64,000 bases of DNA from GCA-003244245 sp050700055 (lineage in GTDB: Bacteria > Actinomycetota > Actinomycetes > Mycobacteriales > Pseudonocardiaceae): NCBI GenBank assembly GCA_050700055.1, contig JBOHGE010000023.1, forward strand, positions 1-64,000. Direction: 5' to 3'. The translations under genes and the position numbers were made by a program. Below the pieces are notes generated by a model. The model did no database searches and had not been told where the DNA came from. It was given only the letters and a program-made list of their open reading frames with translations. This document shows, one piece after another, positions 8,914-16,825 of this stretch (position 1 is the first letter of the stretch; every line of letters begins with the position of its first letter).

Positions 8914-9432
8914 TCACCCCGCCGCCCGTGTCAGTTTTGCGCGGTCACAGCGGTGGGTCACGAAAGGTGCAACCGGCAGGGGCGATCGCTCTGGGACGGC
9001 TGCGCGCGCTGGCGACCCCGACGAGCGAGCGGCGAATTGAGCGACCTCCAGCACCGAGTAGCGCGGTCCTGATGCCTTCGCGAGTCGATGGTCGGCTGTC
9101 ACCAAATTGGTCTCCAGTGACTCCGCAAGGGCGACATACCAGCCGTCGTACATGCTGAGGTTGTCGGGCAGCTTCCATACGCGGTCGACAAACGGCTCGA
9201 TCGGATACTGCACGGTCCGCACTATTTTGATTTTCGTGACCGCCCCGCAGACCAGGCCGGAACTCACCTCTCCGCGCGCCAGCATCGAACGGATCGCCGA
9301 GGTCGCCTCGGCGACGAAGATCGACGGAACAGGTAACACAGAGCGGTCGCGCAGCACCTTGCGGGTCTCGTCTCCGTCCGGCCCGCCCACCACCAGCGCG
9401 TTGACCAGCACCGAGGCGTCGAAGACGGTCAA
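8914..9432 (-). CDS. PIN-domain toxin, VapC-like
   Basis: The 172-residue protein starts MTVFDASVLVNALV and keeps the PIN acidic set: Asp5, the Glu of VAEATSAI, the Asp of YDGWYVALAES and that of VTADHRLAKA. VapC toxins are Mg-dependent ribonucleases, usually acting on tRNA or rRNA. The start is TTG overlapping the antitoxin stop (TTGA). About 35 residues after ARSSGSPAR go beyond the usual PIN length and look like run-on sequence. Because the antitoxin reading frame carries a nonsense codon, the toxin may be inactive or poorly expressed. Confidence 0.8.
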   Translation of the reverse strand: MTVFDASVLVNALVVGGPDGDETRKVLRDRSVLPVPSIFVAEATSAIRSMLARGEVSSGLVCGAVTKIKIVRTVQYPIEPFVDRVWKLPDNLSMYDGWYVALAESLETNLVTADHRLAKASGPRYSVLEVAQFAARSSGSPARAAVPERSPLPVAPFVTHRCDRAKLTRAAG

Positions 9433-9671
9433 TGCGTCGCCCGATCCGCGCGGAGCAGATCCGCCGAGGATCGGGTGGCAAACCCCGCGCTGCCCTCCGA
9501 GGCGAGTCGCTGCTCGGTCTCGGCTACCAGCTCAGCCGGGGTCCGGGTGTGTGCGTTGCGGGTCAGCTCGGCGCGTAAATACTCCTGCAAGCTCATTCCC
9601 GCCAGCACGGCCCGCTGCTGGTAGATGCGGTGCACGTCGTCTGGAACATCGCGAACCTAAATTGTCGCCAT
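9429..9671 (-). pseudogene. VapB/FitA-like antitoxin with nonsense codon
   Basis: Read from ATG at 9671 the frame gives M-A-T-I-stop-VRDVPDDVHRIYQQRAVLAG. This is the classical ribbon-helix-helix N-terminus of VapB-type antitoxins, except that the usual Gln after MATI is TAG (9657-9659), a CAG-to-TAG change. The rest is intact (MSLQEYLRAELTRNA ... LLRADRATH) and could be translated from GTG at 9635, which would lose the DNA-binding strand. The stop overlaps the vapC start. Confidence 0.75.
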
Positions 9672-9861
9672 GCATCTACTCTAGCGCGTGTCGCGCGATA
9701 TCGAATGCGCATCTGGCCTCCCATCCGGGGCTTCTCGCACGCGGCGCTGCGCTAGACGGGAAACTTGAGTCGAGTTTTCAGGCGGTCATGCGGGCTTCGC
9801 CCGCCACCCAGTTCGCTGATCCCTTCATCGCAATCTGGGGACAGAACGCAGTAATTCTGGC

Positions 9862-9899
9862 TCGTTTACTGCAATCTGGGGACAGATTGCAGTAAACGA
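9862..9899. terminator. 17-bp perfect hairpin at the 3' end of the DUF6879 operon
   Basis: Arms TCGTTTACTGCAATCTG (9862-9878) and CAGATTGCAGTAAACGA (9883-9899) enclose a GGGA tetraloop. The hairpin covers the stop codon and last codons of the leftward DUF6879 gene, and part of it (GCAATCTGGGGACAGA) is repeated directly at about 9830-9845. There is no U-tract, so factor-independent termination is uncertain. It may instead protect the mRNA 3' end. Confidence 0.5.
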
Positions 9900-10570
9900 A
9901 CGGCAGGTGAGGCAGTTCGGGCCAGCTCGAAGGCCCTCGTGTGCGCTGCGATGTCCTCCGGGTCTGTGATCCGCGTTTCCCGCGTCAAGGTCTCACACCA
10001 CAGCGTGTCGTCGTCGTGGATGCTGAACCCGCCGAGCGGCAGGATCGGTGACGGTGCCGCGGCGGGTAACACCCGCACATCAACCGAGCGGCACGCCGCG
10101 ACGACACTCGCGTGGTCAGTCACCGGTTGTGCGCCCAGCCACGTCCCGTCCGGACGGTAGCTCAGCTGGAACAGGCGGCTGGAGTCGAACAGGGTGAAAT
10201 CTGACTGCGGTACGTCGTCGGGCCAGGCGCCGTGCACGGCGATGATGCGGATGTCCTCTCCGGCTGCTACGTGCGGCCCGTACTGCCAGGTGAGCTCGTA
10301 GGCCAGGTAGTCGCTGATCGGCTCCGTCGCAACGTGCACCCGCTGCTGAAGACGTCCGGCATCCCGGTTCGCCCGCAGCAGCGCGGCCCACTCGTCCTCA
10401 GCAGGATCCGGTGGGGGATCGGGGTCACCACGGTGAAACGCGGTGATGCCTTCGTCCTCCCCGGACCCTGCGTAGACCTGGAGGCTCTCCAGGCGGAACA
10501 CCGAGTAACGGAAGGTGCGGAACGCAGCCACCAGCTGGTCGACTCCGGGGAGCCGATGGCCGGTGGTCAC
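9866..10570 (-). CDS. DUF6879 family protein
   Basis: The 234-residue soluble protein has the pattern of the actinobacterial DUF6879 family: FRYSVFRLESLQVYAG, RDAGRLQQRVHVATEPISDY, LAYELTWQYGPHVAAGEDIR, DFTLFDSSRLFQLSYRPDG and WLGAQPVTD. The family has no established function. Members are common beside XRE regulators. The GTG start overlaps the stop of the HPr-kinase-like gene (GTGA), making it the last gene of a four-gene overlapping operon. The C-terminal third (after residue 170) is more variable, and its last codons form the hairpin at 9862-9899. Confidence 0.8.
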   Translation of the reverse strand: MTTGHRLPGVDQLVAAFRTFRYSVFRLESLQVYAGSGEDEGITAFHRGDPDPPPDPAEDEWAALLRANRDAGRLQQRVHVATEPISDYLAYELTWQYGPHVAAGEDIRIIAVHGAWPDDVPQSDFTLFDSSRLFQLSYRPDGTWLGAQPVTDHASVVAACRSVDVRVLPAAAPSPILPLGGFSIHDDDTLWCETLTRETRITDPEDIAAHTRAFELARTASPAVRLLQSVPRLQ

Positions 10571-11715
10571 ATCTGATCGAGCGCGGCCAGCGCGGCCTTG
10601 ACGATCTCCACGTTCGCGAGTAGTTGTCGTGATCGTGTGGTGTCGTGGGTGAAGACGACGCTGTGATGGGGGACGGTGGCCACGGCGTCGCGGGTGTGCG
10701 CCCAGATCTGGTGGCGGTATTCGGGGGTGATCCGGGTCAGGCGGAGGAAGTCGGGGTAGCGGTCGTCGTGGTCGGGGTCGAAGAAGTCACTGCTGGTGAC
10801 GGTGCGCGGTGGGGTGTCGAGGCGGGGCTCGCCGTCGGGGTCGAGGCGGGGGAAGATCAATGCGCTGGCGGTGGCGGAGCGGGTGAGTTGCAGGCCGAGC
10901 CAGTCGGTGAGTTGGTGCGGGAAGAGTTGCGTTTTGAGTTCGCGACCGCGTGGGTCGTGCAGTGGGCTGGTGCAACCATTGAGGATGGCGGCGGTGACGG
11001 CGGGGTCGACGGTGGGGTGCAGGTGCTGCCCGGCGGCCAGCTGAGCGCGCACGCCGTCGAGGAGGCCGTGGGCATGCAGCAATCCGAGTCCGAGCGCTGC
11101 GGCGGCGGGCCAGGGCAGGAGTGCCCGGGTGGCGGGGTGCAGGAAGACCCGGTCGTTGGCCAGAAGCTGGTAACCCTGGGTGGTGAGGAGCAGTGCGGTG
11201 GTGGTCTTGCCAGCGCCTTTGGGGCCGAGGGCGAGGATGGCGTTGTCGTCGTGGACGGTAGCACTGGCGTGCATGATGGCCCATCCGTCAGCTTCGAGCT
11301 GGGCTCGGATGAGTTCGCGGGCGATGCGGGCGGTGGCCAGGCACAGCTCTAGCGAACCGGTAGCCGTGAGGGTGAGCCGGGTGCGGCCGGTGTCAGTGTG
11401 GTAGGCGACCTGCTCAGTCGAGTCCACCGCGGAGATGGCGTCGTCGGCGACGTGCATCGGGTTGCGGGCGAACTCGATGACCCGGTGCGCCCGGGTGCTG
11501 AGGCTGTCTTGGGCGGCGGCGAAATGGTCGGGATCGACTCGACAGTGCAGCACCGGGCCCCTGGTCTCTGCCGCTGAGCTAATGGGTTGCACAGTCCACC
11601 AGCAACCGAAGTATTGGGTGATCCAGTCGGTGACGGCGGTGTCCTCGCTGGTGACGAGGACGGTGGCGGGTCCGGCGCTGACTCGTACGGCGTGCGGCGG
11701 GGTTGAGGTAAGCAC
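10567..11715 (-). CDS. HPr-kinase-like P-loop ATPase
   Basis: The 382-residue protein has a P-loop ALGPKGAGKTTTALLL near residue 165, preceded by GWAIMHASATVHDD and followed by LLANDRVFLHP. This is the layout of the HPr serine kinase C-terminal domain found in many RiPP and secondary-metabolite loci, where such enzymes can phosphorylate peptides or act as chaperone-like ATPases. The N-terminal 150 residues (CRVDPDHFAAAQ ...) have no recognisable HPr kinase N-domain. The GTG start at 11715 touches the stop of the dehydrogenase-like gene; its own stop overlaps the DUF6879 start. The substrate is unknown. Confidence 0.75.
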   Translation of the reverse strand: MLTSTPPHAVRVSAGPATVLVTSEDTAVTDWITQYFGCWWTVQPISSAAETRGPVLHCRVDPDHFAAAQDSLSTRAHRVIEFARNPMHVADDAISAVDSTEQVAYHTDTGRTRLTLTATGSLELCLATARIARELIRAQLEADGWAIMHASATVHDDNAILALGPKGAGKTTTALLLTTQGYQLLANDRVFLHPATRALLPWPAAAALGLGLLHAHGLLDGVRAQLAAGQHLHPTVDPAVTAAILNGCTSPLHDPRGRELKTQLFPHQLTDWLGLQLTRSATASALIFPRLDPDGEPRLDTPPRTVTSSDFFDPDHDDRYPDFLRLTRITPEYRHQIWAHTRDAVATVPHHSVVFTHDTTRSRQLLANVEIVKAALAALDQM

Positions 11716-12635
11716 TACGCGTTCCTTCTCCGGTTCTCCAGGTGAGTTCTGATGTTGCCGTAGCGGATCTTGAGCTGGTGCGCGCTGGCGTCGAGAGCGG
11801 TGTGTTCAGCCGCTGAGTGTTCGGGCGGGTCGTTGCAGTACTGGCCTGCGACGAACCGCAGTCGCTGCCCGAGGTACACACCGCCGGGGCTGGGCGCGGA
11901 GAGTTCTTCGTGGCCGTCGGCAAGTCCAAGGAGCTTGCGAACGGTAGAGAGCACGGCGCCGGCGGGGCCGTGTTGGGTCCGGTCCATTCCGGCGGTGATA
12001 CGCGGGGACCTCTCACGCAGCTGTCGCCGGATGAGGCCGAGCGGCAGGTGGACGGGCTGACGGTTTACCCGGGTGGCGTGTTCGCAGATGACTGCGGTCT
12101 CGCCGTGCTCGCCGAGCACCGAGCCGCCAACAGCTGTGAGAGACACCGCGAGGTGGTGCGCCACCAGCGTGCGGTAGCGCGCGGAGTCGAGGTTCGAGCC
12201 AATCCCCAGCACCGTGGTGTCACTGTGCTCGGCGAACAGCCGGCTCATCACGTCGACCGGGTTGCTCACCATCACCACCGGGCCAGGGAAGCCGTGGAGC
12301 TGGTGGGCGAGGTTGGCGACCAACGGTGCATTGGGTAGCAGGCCGCCCCGCCGGTCTTGGGCGTGGTTGCTGAATCTGGCCCGGACACAGACGATGAGCA
12401 GCGCCGCGTCGCGGAGGTCGCGGGGGTGCTCGACGGCGTCGATGGTGATCGGGACGTGTTGGGTGGCGGCCAAGTCTGTGGCGTCGGTAGCCAGGGCGGT
12501 GCTCTCCACCAGCCGGCGGCTGTGCACCAGGACGGTGGAGGCGAGACCGGTGGTGACTACCGCGGCGGTCACGGCGCGTCCGACCCTGCCAGCCCCGATG
12601 ACCCCGAGGGTGGCCGGGTGTGGACGTGGGTTCAC
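11715..12635 (-). CDS. Lactate/malate dehydrogenase-like protein
   Basis: A Rossmann NAD-binding N-terminus (ATLGVIGAGRVGRAVTAAVV) is followed by the LDH/MDH-type elements ALLIVCVRARFSN, GPVVMVSNPVDVMSRLF and GEHGETAVI (the region of the catalytic His). At 306 residues it is a normal length for the superfamily. The Arg residues of the mobile loop are not clearly conserved, so the substrate cannot be predicted. The GTG at 12635 overlaps the kinase stop (GTGA). A 2-hydroxy-acid enzyme between two kinases is unusual. Confidence 0.75.
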   Translation of the reverse strand: MNPRPHPATLGVIGAGRVGRAVTAAVVTTGLASTVLVHSRRLVESTALATDATDLAATQHVPITIDAVEHPRDLRDAALLIVCVRARFSNHAQDRRGGLLPNAPLVANLAHQLHGFPGPVVMVSNPVDVMSRLFAEHSDTTVLGIGSNLDSARYRTLVAHHLAVSLTAVGGSVLGEHGETAVICEHATRVNRQPVHLPLGLIRRQLRERSPRITAGMDRTQHGPAGAVLSTVRKLLGLADGHEELSAPSPGGVYLGQRLRFVAGQYCNDPPEHSAAEHTALDASAHQLKIRYGNIRTHLENRRRNA

Positions 12636-13873
12636 CGGCTCTGTCCGCAGGCGAGCTGATGGCAGCCGTGCAGGGCGACACACCAGGCGTGGGCGGGGTT
12701 GGTGACCAGCTGCGCGGCGATATCGGTGGCCAACAGCAGCAGCGCGCGGGACTGGGTGGTGGCGGCCAGCAGCATTGGTGGCAGCGGCAGGGGCACCTGC
12801 GGTGGCAGGGACAGCCCGGTGGCCAGGTAGTTCGACCAGTCGGCTAGCCACAGGGCGAGCAATCGTCGCAGCATGTGCATGTTGCCCCGTGACTCGCGGC
12901 TCAGAAACTCAGTAACCCGCTGGTCCAGGGCGTCGAGGATGGTGCTGGTCCGATCTGCTGGTGGCTGTGTCGTGACGAGCAGCAGCGCGGTGCGCGACAC
13001 CAGCTTGGCGAGCTCGGCGGCCGGGTCAGCGCGTTGTAGCCCGGGGTCGACCCAGGTTTGCCACCCAGCTGTCTCAAGAAGAACGTGCTCGGGTTTGAGG
13101 TCGCCGTAGATCACCACTGGGGCAGCGGTAGGGCACAGGAGCGACGACGGCACGCTGCGCAATTCGTTCAGCGAGTTCTGGATCTCGCGACGTTCCGCAG
13201 GGCCTGCCCATCCGTCACCCAGCGCGGCCAGGTAATCGTGGGTACGGCGCGGGCTGAGAAACTTTCGTACATAGGTTCCCGCGATAGAACTGTGTGGGTT
13301 GCTCGACATGACGGCGCCGAGTGCTGGGTTCCCGGCATTGAATGCGCATTGCAGGCGCCTGGCGGTGTCGGCCACATGGGTGAGCAATCTTCCAGGGTGC
13401 TGGCTGCCGCGGAGCAGTTCGGTCGACAAGCTGGGTGCCGCAACCGCGACCGTGATGAGCACCCCGGCCTCGTAAGTGATGATCTGCGGGACCCGCAGCG
13501 GCAGTGCGCCGCGACGGGCGACAGTGGCCAGCGCTCTCAGCTGCGCGTGTTCCCGGGCCAGCAGCCCCTGAGGGTTGGCCACGTATGCCCGCTGGCTGGT
13601 CTTCACCTCCGGCCACGTTCCACGCAGGCCGCGCACCACCGACACCAGGGACGTCCCGAGCAGCGAGTACTTCGCCACGAAGGACCGTCCACCCACTCGC
13701 AGCACAGTGACATAGTTGGTCACCGACGGAAGCTGTGGGCCGACGCACACGCTCTCGCCCGCCCACAACCGCGTAGCCACCGACTCCACCGCGGTCCTCG
13801 AGTGTTCCAACACCCTCTCTGGCGCTACTGCGACGTCCATGACGGAGGCCGTGGTGATCGGCCGAATGGTCAT
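12632..13873 (-). CDS. Aminoglycoside/choline phosphotransferase-like kinase
   Basis: The 413-residue product has a kinase-like N-lobe (GGRSFVAKYSLLG, with the Lys) and the catalytic-loop equivalent VVIYGDLKPEHVL, followed by the metal-binding segment TWVDPGLQRADPAAEL. The usual APH motif is HGDLHPGN; here it is YGDLKPEH. The ATG at 13873, preceded by GGGGGTATCGAG, is chosen over an upstream in-frame start that runs into the decayed methyltransferase fragment. It is the first gene of the leftward overlapping operon ending at 9866. What it phosphorylates is unknown. Confidence 0.72.
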   Translation of the reverse strand: MTIRPITTASVMDVAVAPERVLEHSRTAVESVATRLWAGESVCVGPQLPSVTNYVTVLRVGGRSFVAKYSLLGTSLVSVVRGLRGTWPEVKTSQRAYVANPQGLLAREHAQLRALATVARRGALPLRVPQIITYEAGVLITVAVAAPSLSTELLRGSQHPGRLLTHVADTARRLQCAFNAGNPALGAVMSSNPHSSIAGTYVRKFLSPRRTHDYLAALGDGWAGPAERREIQNSLNELRSVPSSLLCPTAAPVVIYGDLKPEHVLLETAGWQTWVDPGLQRADPAAELAKLVSRTALLLVTTQPPADRTSTILDALDQRVTEFLSRESRGNMHMLRRLLALWLADWSNYLATGLSLPPQVPLPLPPMLLAATTQSRALLLLATDIAAQLVTNPAHAWCVALHGCHQLACGQSR

Positions 13874-13942
13874 CTCGATACCCCCGATCCCTCGTGCGGT
13901 TCTTAAGCGTGCGCGGACTCCTGTTCCCGGAGGGGTTGCTGG

Positions 13943-14088
13943 CTGGTCGCCGTTGCCATCGACAGTCAAGCGCAGGAGGGCGCTGTTTTCGAAGGTGATG
14001 CCACCTTTCGGTCGGGTGATCTTCGATGAGTCACCTGGTACCGCGACCTACCGCCCGTCGCGAGTCTGGTCGTGCTCGGCAATGTTCA
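13943..14088 (-). pseudogene. Decayed precursor-plus-PIMT cassette
   Basis: Reading leftward, this stretch first matches the 50-residue peptide gene at 8289-8441 (AEHDQTRDGR, then after a frameshift SSKITRP). It then jumps to the middle of the PIMT-like gene at 7183-8292 (FENSALLRLTV-D-NGDQ), so about 0.6 kb has been deleted. DNA identity to the intact copy is visible over both segments, for example GAGCACGACCAGACTCGCGA. It sits 70 bp upstream of the kinase gene in the same orientation. Confidence 0.75.
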
Positions 14089-14723
14089 CGCCTCTCGTGG
14101 TGTTGGCGGCGCCCGGTCGCTGACCTGATGTGAGAAGGGCATGATCATCGGTGGCTGCCAGCCGGTATTGTGGCGGCGAGCCGGGCGGCCCGCGCTCCAG
14201 CCCGGATTGGCGACGGTGGCCGGATCGTCAATGGACGCTGTTCAGCGCGGGGGACGTGCAGGGACCGTGGCGCCGGGTAGGTGGTGGTGGGAGCTTCGGG
14301 GTGCGCCGGGTGGATTAGCTTCAGCATCGCCCCCAGCGCCAACTGCGGTGGGCCTTGATAGGCCCACACCACGATCTCGGGTGCGAAGACATCGACCTGT
14401 CCTTAAGGAGCCCCTCCACCAGCGTCGGAAGACCCAGGTTGCCGAAGCCGGAGACTGGACGTGTGGGCAGCCTCATGCACGAGCCATCGTCGTCAGCGCC
14501 ATCCCTGACCTGCTCTGGTGCGCGGGTCCGCGTACCAGAGCAGGTCAGGGACGTGAGCCCAATGTCTGGGGTGACGCGCTGGTTCACGAACATTGCTCCT
14601 CGGTTCGACGGGTTCGGGCTGGTCGGCGGTGCCATGAGCTTGCGGCAGCGCCCGCCCGCGGGCCACCCCGACACTTGGCCGTGATCTTGGACAGTTGCTG
14701 CCCGCTGGTCATAATCTGGACAC
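14089..14723. other. Gene-poor interval with a possible gene remnant
   Basis: No convincing gene is seen in this 635-bp interval. The minus strand holds two short protein-like segments in different frames (GFGNLGLPTLVEGLLKD near 14430 and VVWAYQGPPQLALGAMLKL near 14330) that may be the remains of one frameshifted gene I cannot name. The interval also contains the palindrome at 14502-14551. Confidence 0.35.
14502..14551. repeat. Long near-perfect palindrome
   Basis: Perfect 18-bp arms TCCCTGACCTGCTCTGGT (14502-14519) and ACCAGAGCAGGTCAGGGA (14534-14551) enclose 14 bases. Within these, CGCGG and CCGCG pair again around a GT, so the 50-mer is almost fully self-complementary. There is no T-tract and no adjacent stop codon. 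It is probably a mobile or structural palindrome rather than a terminator. Confidence 0.75.
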
Positions 14724-15911
14724 ATGACCTTGGCTTCCGACGCTCCGGACCGCCTGCGCCTTGTGCGTCGGGAGCTGGTGCGGTTACGGCAAGGGCCGGG
14801 ACTGGCACAGCCCATGGCCGTCTTGGGTCTGAGCACTCCGGTACGCCGGATGCTGGCCCCGCCTGCCGACCCAGCGAATGAGGCAGTGCAGCTCGTCGCG
14901 GCACTGACTTCGGTGATTGAGGACCTTGACCGGCATCACCGGCGACACGCGGCCGTCGATTTCAACCTCAGCGACGAGCATTCCTATCCGACGCTCACTG
15001 AGCGGCAGGAGTCCCTCGCCCAGCAGTTGGGATGCGCCGCGAAGACCGTGCGTCGCCACTCCGACCGCGCTCTGGAGATCCTTGCAGTACGCCTCATTAC
15101 CGCAAGGGGAAACGCATCTGAACGCCAATTGATTGAAACCGCAACGGAGTTCTCTCGGCAGAAAGATGCACGGTCCTGGCAGCAGGTACTCGCGCGGTTC
15201 TGGCGGCTCTCATCCGGCTCTACGATTGATATCGTATGCTCGGAGATTCCCGAGGAGCAGCGCCTTGGATTCGCCTCACCACGCGACCGCAACTATCTTC
15301 GCTACGCCAAATTCGCCGATCTCGACAGTCTGATCTATGTCCGTACTCGTCTAGTGCAGGTGTTTCAGTCCGTAACCATCCGGGATTTCTGTCCATCGGA
15401 GTACTACGAGGCAACGGCTGACGCGCTCGCGGTGATCGGTGGGCCGGCCTGGAACTCCAAGTTTCGCGAATTTCAGCCCCAGCTTCCGTTTTACTTCGAG
15501 CCCCATCCCCTTGGTGAGGACGACCCCCTGGTGATACCTTTGCTCGGCGGTCGCAAAATCGGTCCCGCATGGACCCCTCAATCAGAGTTGCTGTCCGACG
15601 TCGCGGTCTTCGTCCGACTCACTCTCCGGCAGGGAACTACCGTGTTCCTGCTCGGGGGCTGCCTCACCCTTGGCGTGCTCGGCGCTGCCAAGTGCTTTTT
15701 ACAGGATGAACGCGGCGCTGCTAATTCTCGCTACATCACCGACCTCGTCGATGATCGAGACTTCGTACTCGTCAGCGAAGCTGCACGGCTCGGCGGCATC
15801 ACCGACGTCGCGGACCTGCCCCGATCAGCCCCGCTGCTTCTTCTCGCCCGTGCCGCAGACGACCAGTTCGAGGTACTGATCGACAACACCAAACGTCGCC
15901 CGTACCTGTGA
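14724..15911 (+). CDS. Unrecognised protein with N-terminal helix-turn-helix
   Basis: I do not recognise this 395-residue protein. Residues about 91-120 (LTERQESLAQQLGCAAKTVR) look like a helix-turn-helix. The second half has an alpha/beta pattern with STIDIVCSEIP near 171, a loop ALAVIGGPAWN near 236 and a glycine-rich hydrophobic stretch VFLLGGCLTLGVLGAAKCFL near 310. The IGGPxxN and GG...G motifs suggest a nucleotide- or ligand-binding sensor fused to a DNA-binding domain. The stop overlaps the GTG of the glycosyltransferase gene (GTGA), so it may control or act with it. There is no signal peptide or clear membrane segment. Confidence 0.6.
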   Translation: MTLASDAPDRLRLVRRELVRLRQGPGLAQPMAVLGLSTPVRRMLAPPADPANEAVQLVAALTSVIEDLDRHHRRHAAVDFNLSDEHSYPTLTERQESLAQQLGCAAKTVRRHSDRALEILAVRLITARGNASERQLIETATEFSRQKDARSWQQVLARFWRLSSGSTIDIVCSEIPEEQRLGFASPRDRNYLRYAKFADLDSLIYVRTRLVQVFQSVTIRDFCPSEYYEATADALAVIGGPAWNSKFREFQPQLPFYFEPHPLGEDDPLVIPLLGGRKIGPAWTPQSELLSDVAVFVRLTLRQGTTVFLLGGCLTLGVLGAAKCFLQDERGAANSRYITDLVDDRDFVLVSEAARLGGITDVADLPRSAPLLLLARAADDQFEVLIDNTKRRPYL

Positions 15912-16825
15912 TCTGCCCGGGACTGGTCCTGCCCCCCTGCTACCTGGTCAACCTCCGGCGTCGACCCGACCGGCGGGATCGAATAGCCGAGATACTGCCG
16001 CCCCAGCTTCCGGCGATCTTCACTTCCGATTGGCGCGGGCCCTTCGACGGACGGGACCTCACACTGCCGCGGCTCGCTGACGAAGGATACCGGCTCTTTC
16101 CCTGGCGGATAGAGTCCGCCAACCCGTGGTGGTCGCGACCGCTGAAATACGGCGAGATCGGCTGCACGCTCAGCCACCTGCATTGTTGGAAGGACATCGC
16201 GCATCGCAAGGTGCCGATGGCCGCGATCCTTGAAGATGATGCGATCCTGGTAGACGGTTTCCTTCACCAGCTGATCGAAGGTCTCACCGCAGCCTCAGAC
16301 CGGTTTGATCTGCTGTATCTCGGTCGACTCCCGCAGGAACCCGATCGGGGTCGTGATGGCGAATTCGCCGTACCCGGTTACAGTCATTGCACCTACGGCT
16401 ACCTACTCACCTTGCGCGCTGCCCAGCTCCTTCTCGCTGCGGACCTCGAGAATGCGCTGATCCCTGTCGATGAATTCTTGCCCGCCATGTATCTTGACCA
16501 CCCTCGGGCCGACTTGCGGACGCGGTTCCCGCCCCGACTCCGCGCCCTCGCGTTCGACCCGCCGCTGGTTCATCAACTCCCCAAGCACGTCGCGGGAAGC
16601 GATACCGAGGACAGCGACTTCGTACCCGAAGGCATCATCCCGACGAAAGGCGCTGCCAGTGCAACAGCAACTCCTGCAACCTCGCTCCCGGCCATTCCGA
16701 CGCCGGTGTCAACTTGTTTGTCCTTGTCACCACATACCCCGGAGGCACGTCCCTTGTCACCACCGCACCCGCCGCGACGTAGCTGCGCGGACCAACGGAC
16801 ACATCGCCTACCACAGTCGCGTTGA
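15908..16825 (+). CDS. Glycosyltransferase family 25 protein
   Basis: The first 215 residues show the LPS-type family 25 pattern: YLVNLRRRPDRRDRI at the N-terminus, KYGEIGCTLSHLHCW near 79, the acidic nucleotide-sugar/metal motif AAILEDDAILVDG near 103, CTYGYLLT near 160 and PVDEFLPAMY near 186. It should transfer a hexose to an acceptor not identifiable here. The GTG start overlaps the upstream gene. The last ~65 residues are Pro/Ser/Arg-rich and are read antisense through the 3' end of the acyltransferase gene (16635-17300), so the original stop has probably been lost. Confidence 0.8.
   Translation: MICPGLVLPPCYLVNLRRRPDRRDRIAEILPPQLPAIFTSDWRGPFDGRDLTLPRLADEGYRLFPWRIESANPWWSRPLKYGEIGCTLSHLHCWKDIAHRKVPMAAILEDDAILVDGFLHQLIEGLTAASDRFDLLYLGRLPQEPDRGRDGEFAVPGYSHCTYGYLLTLRAAQLLLAADLENALIPVDEFLPAMYLDHPRADLRTRFPPRLRALAFDPPLVHQLPKHVAGSDTEDSDFVPEGIIPTKGAASATATPATSLPAIPTPVSTCLSLSPHTPEARPLSPPHPPRRSCADQRTHRLPQSR

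Noticed and set aside
127..9659. Reassigned TAG codon (two ambers in conserved genes)
   Set aside because: sigA, bioD and an XRE gene end properly with TAG, so TAG works as stop; two isolated ambers are better explained by mutation or read error.
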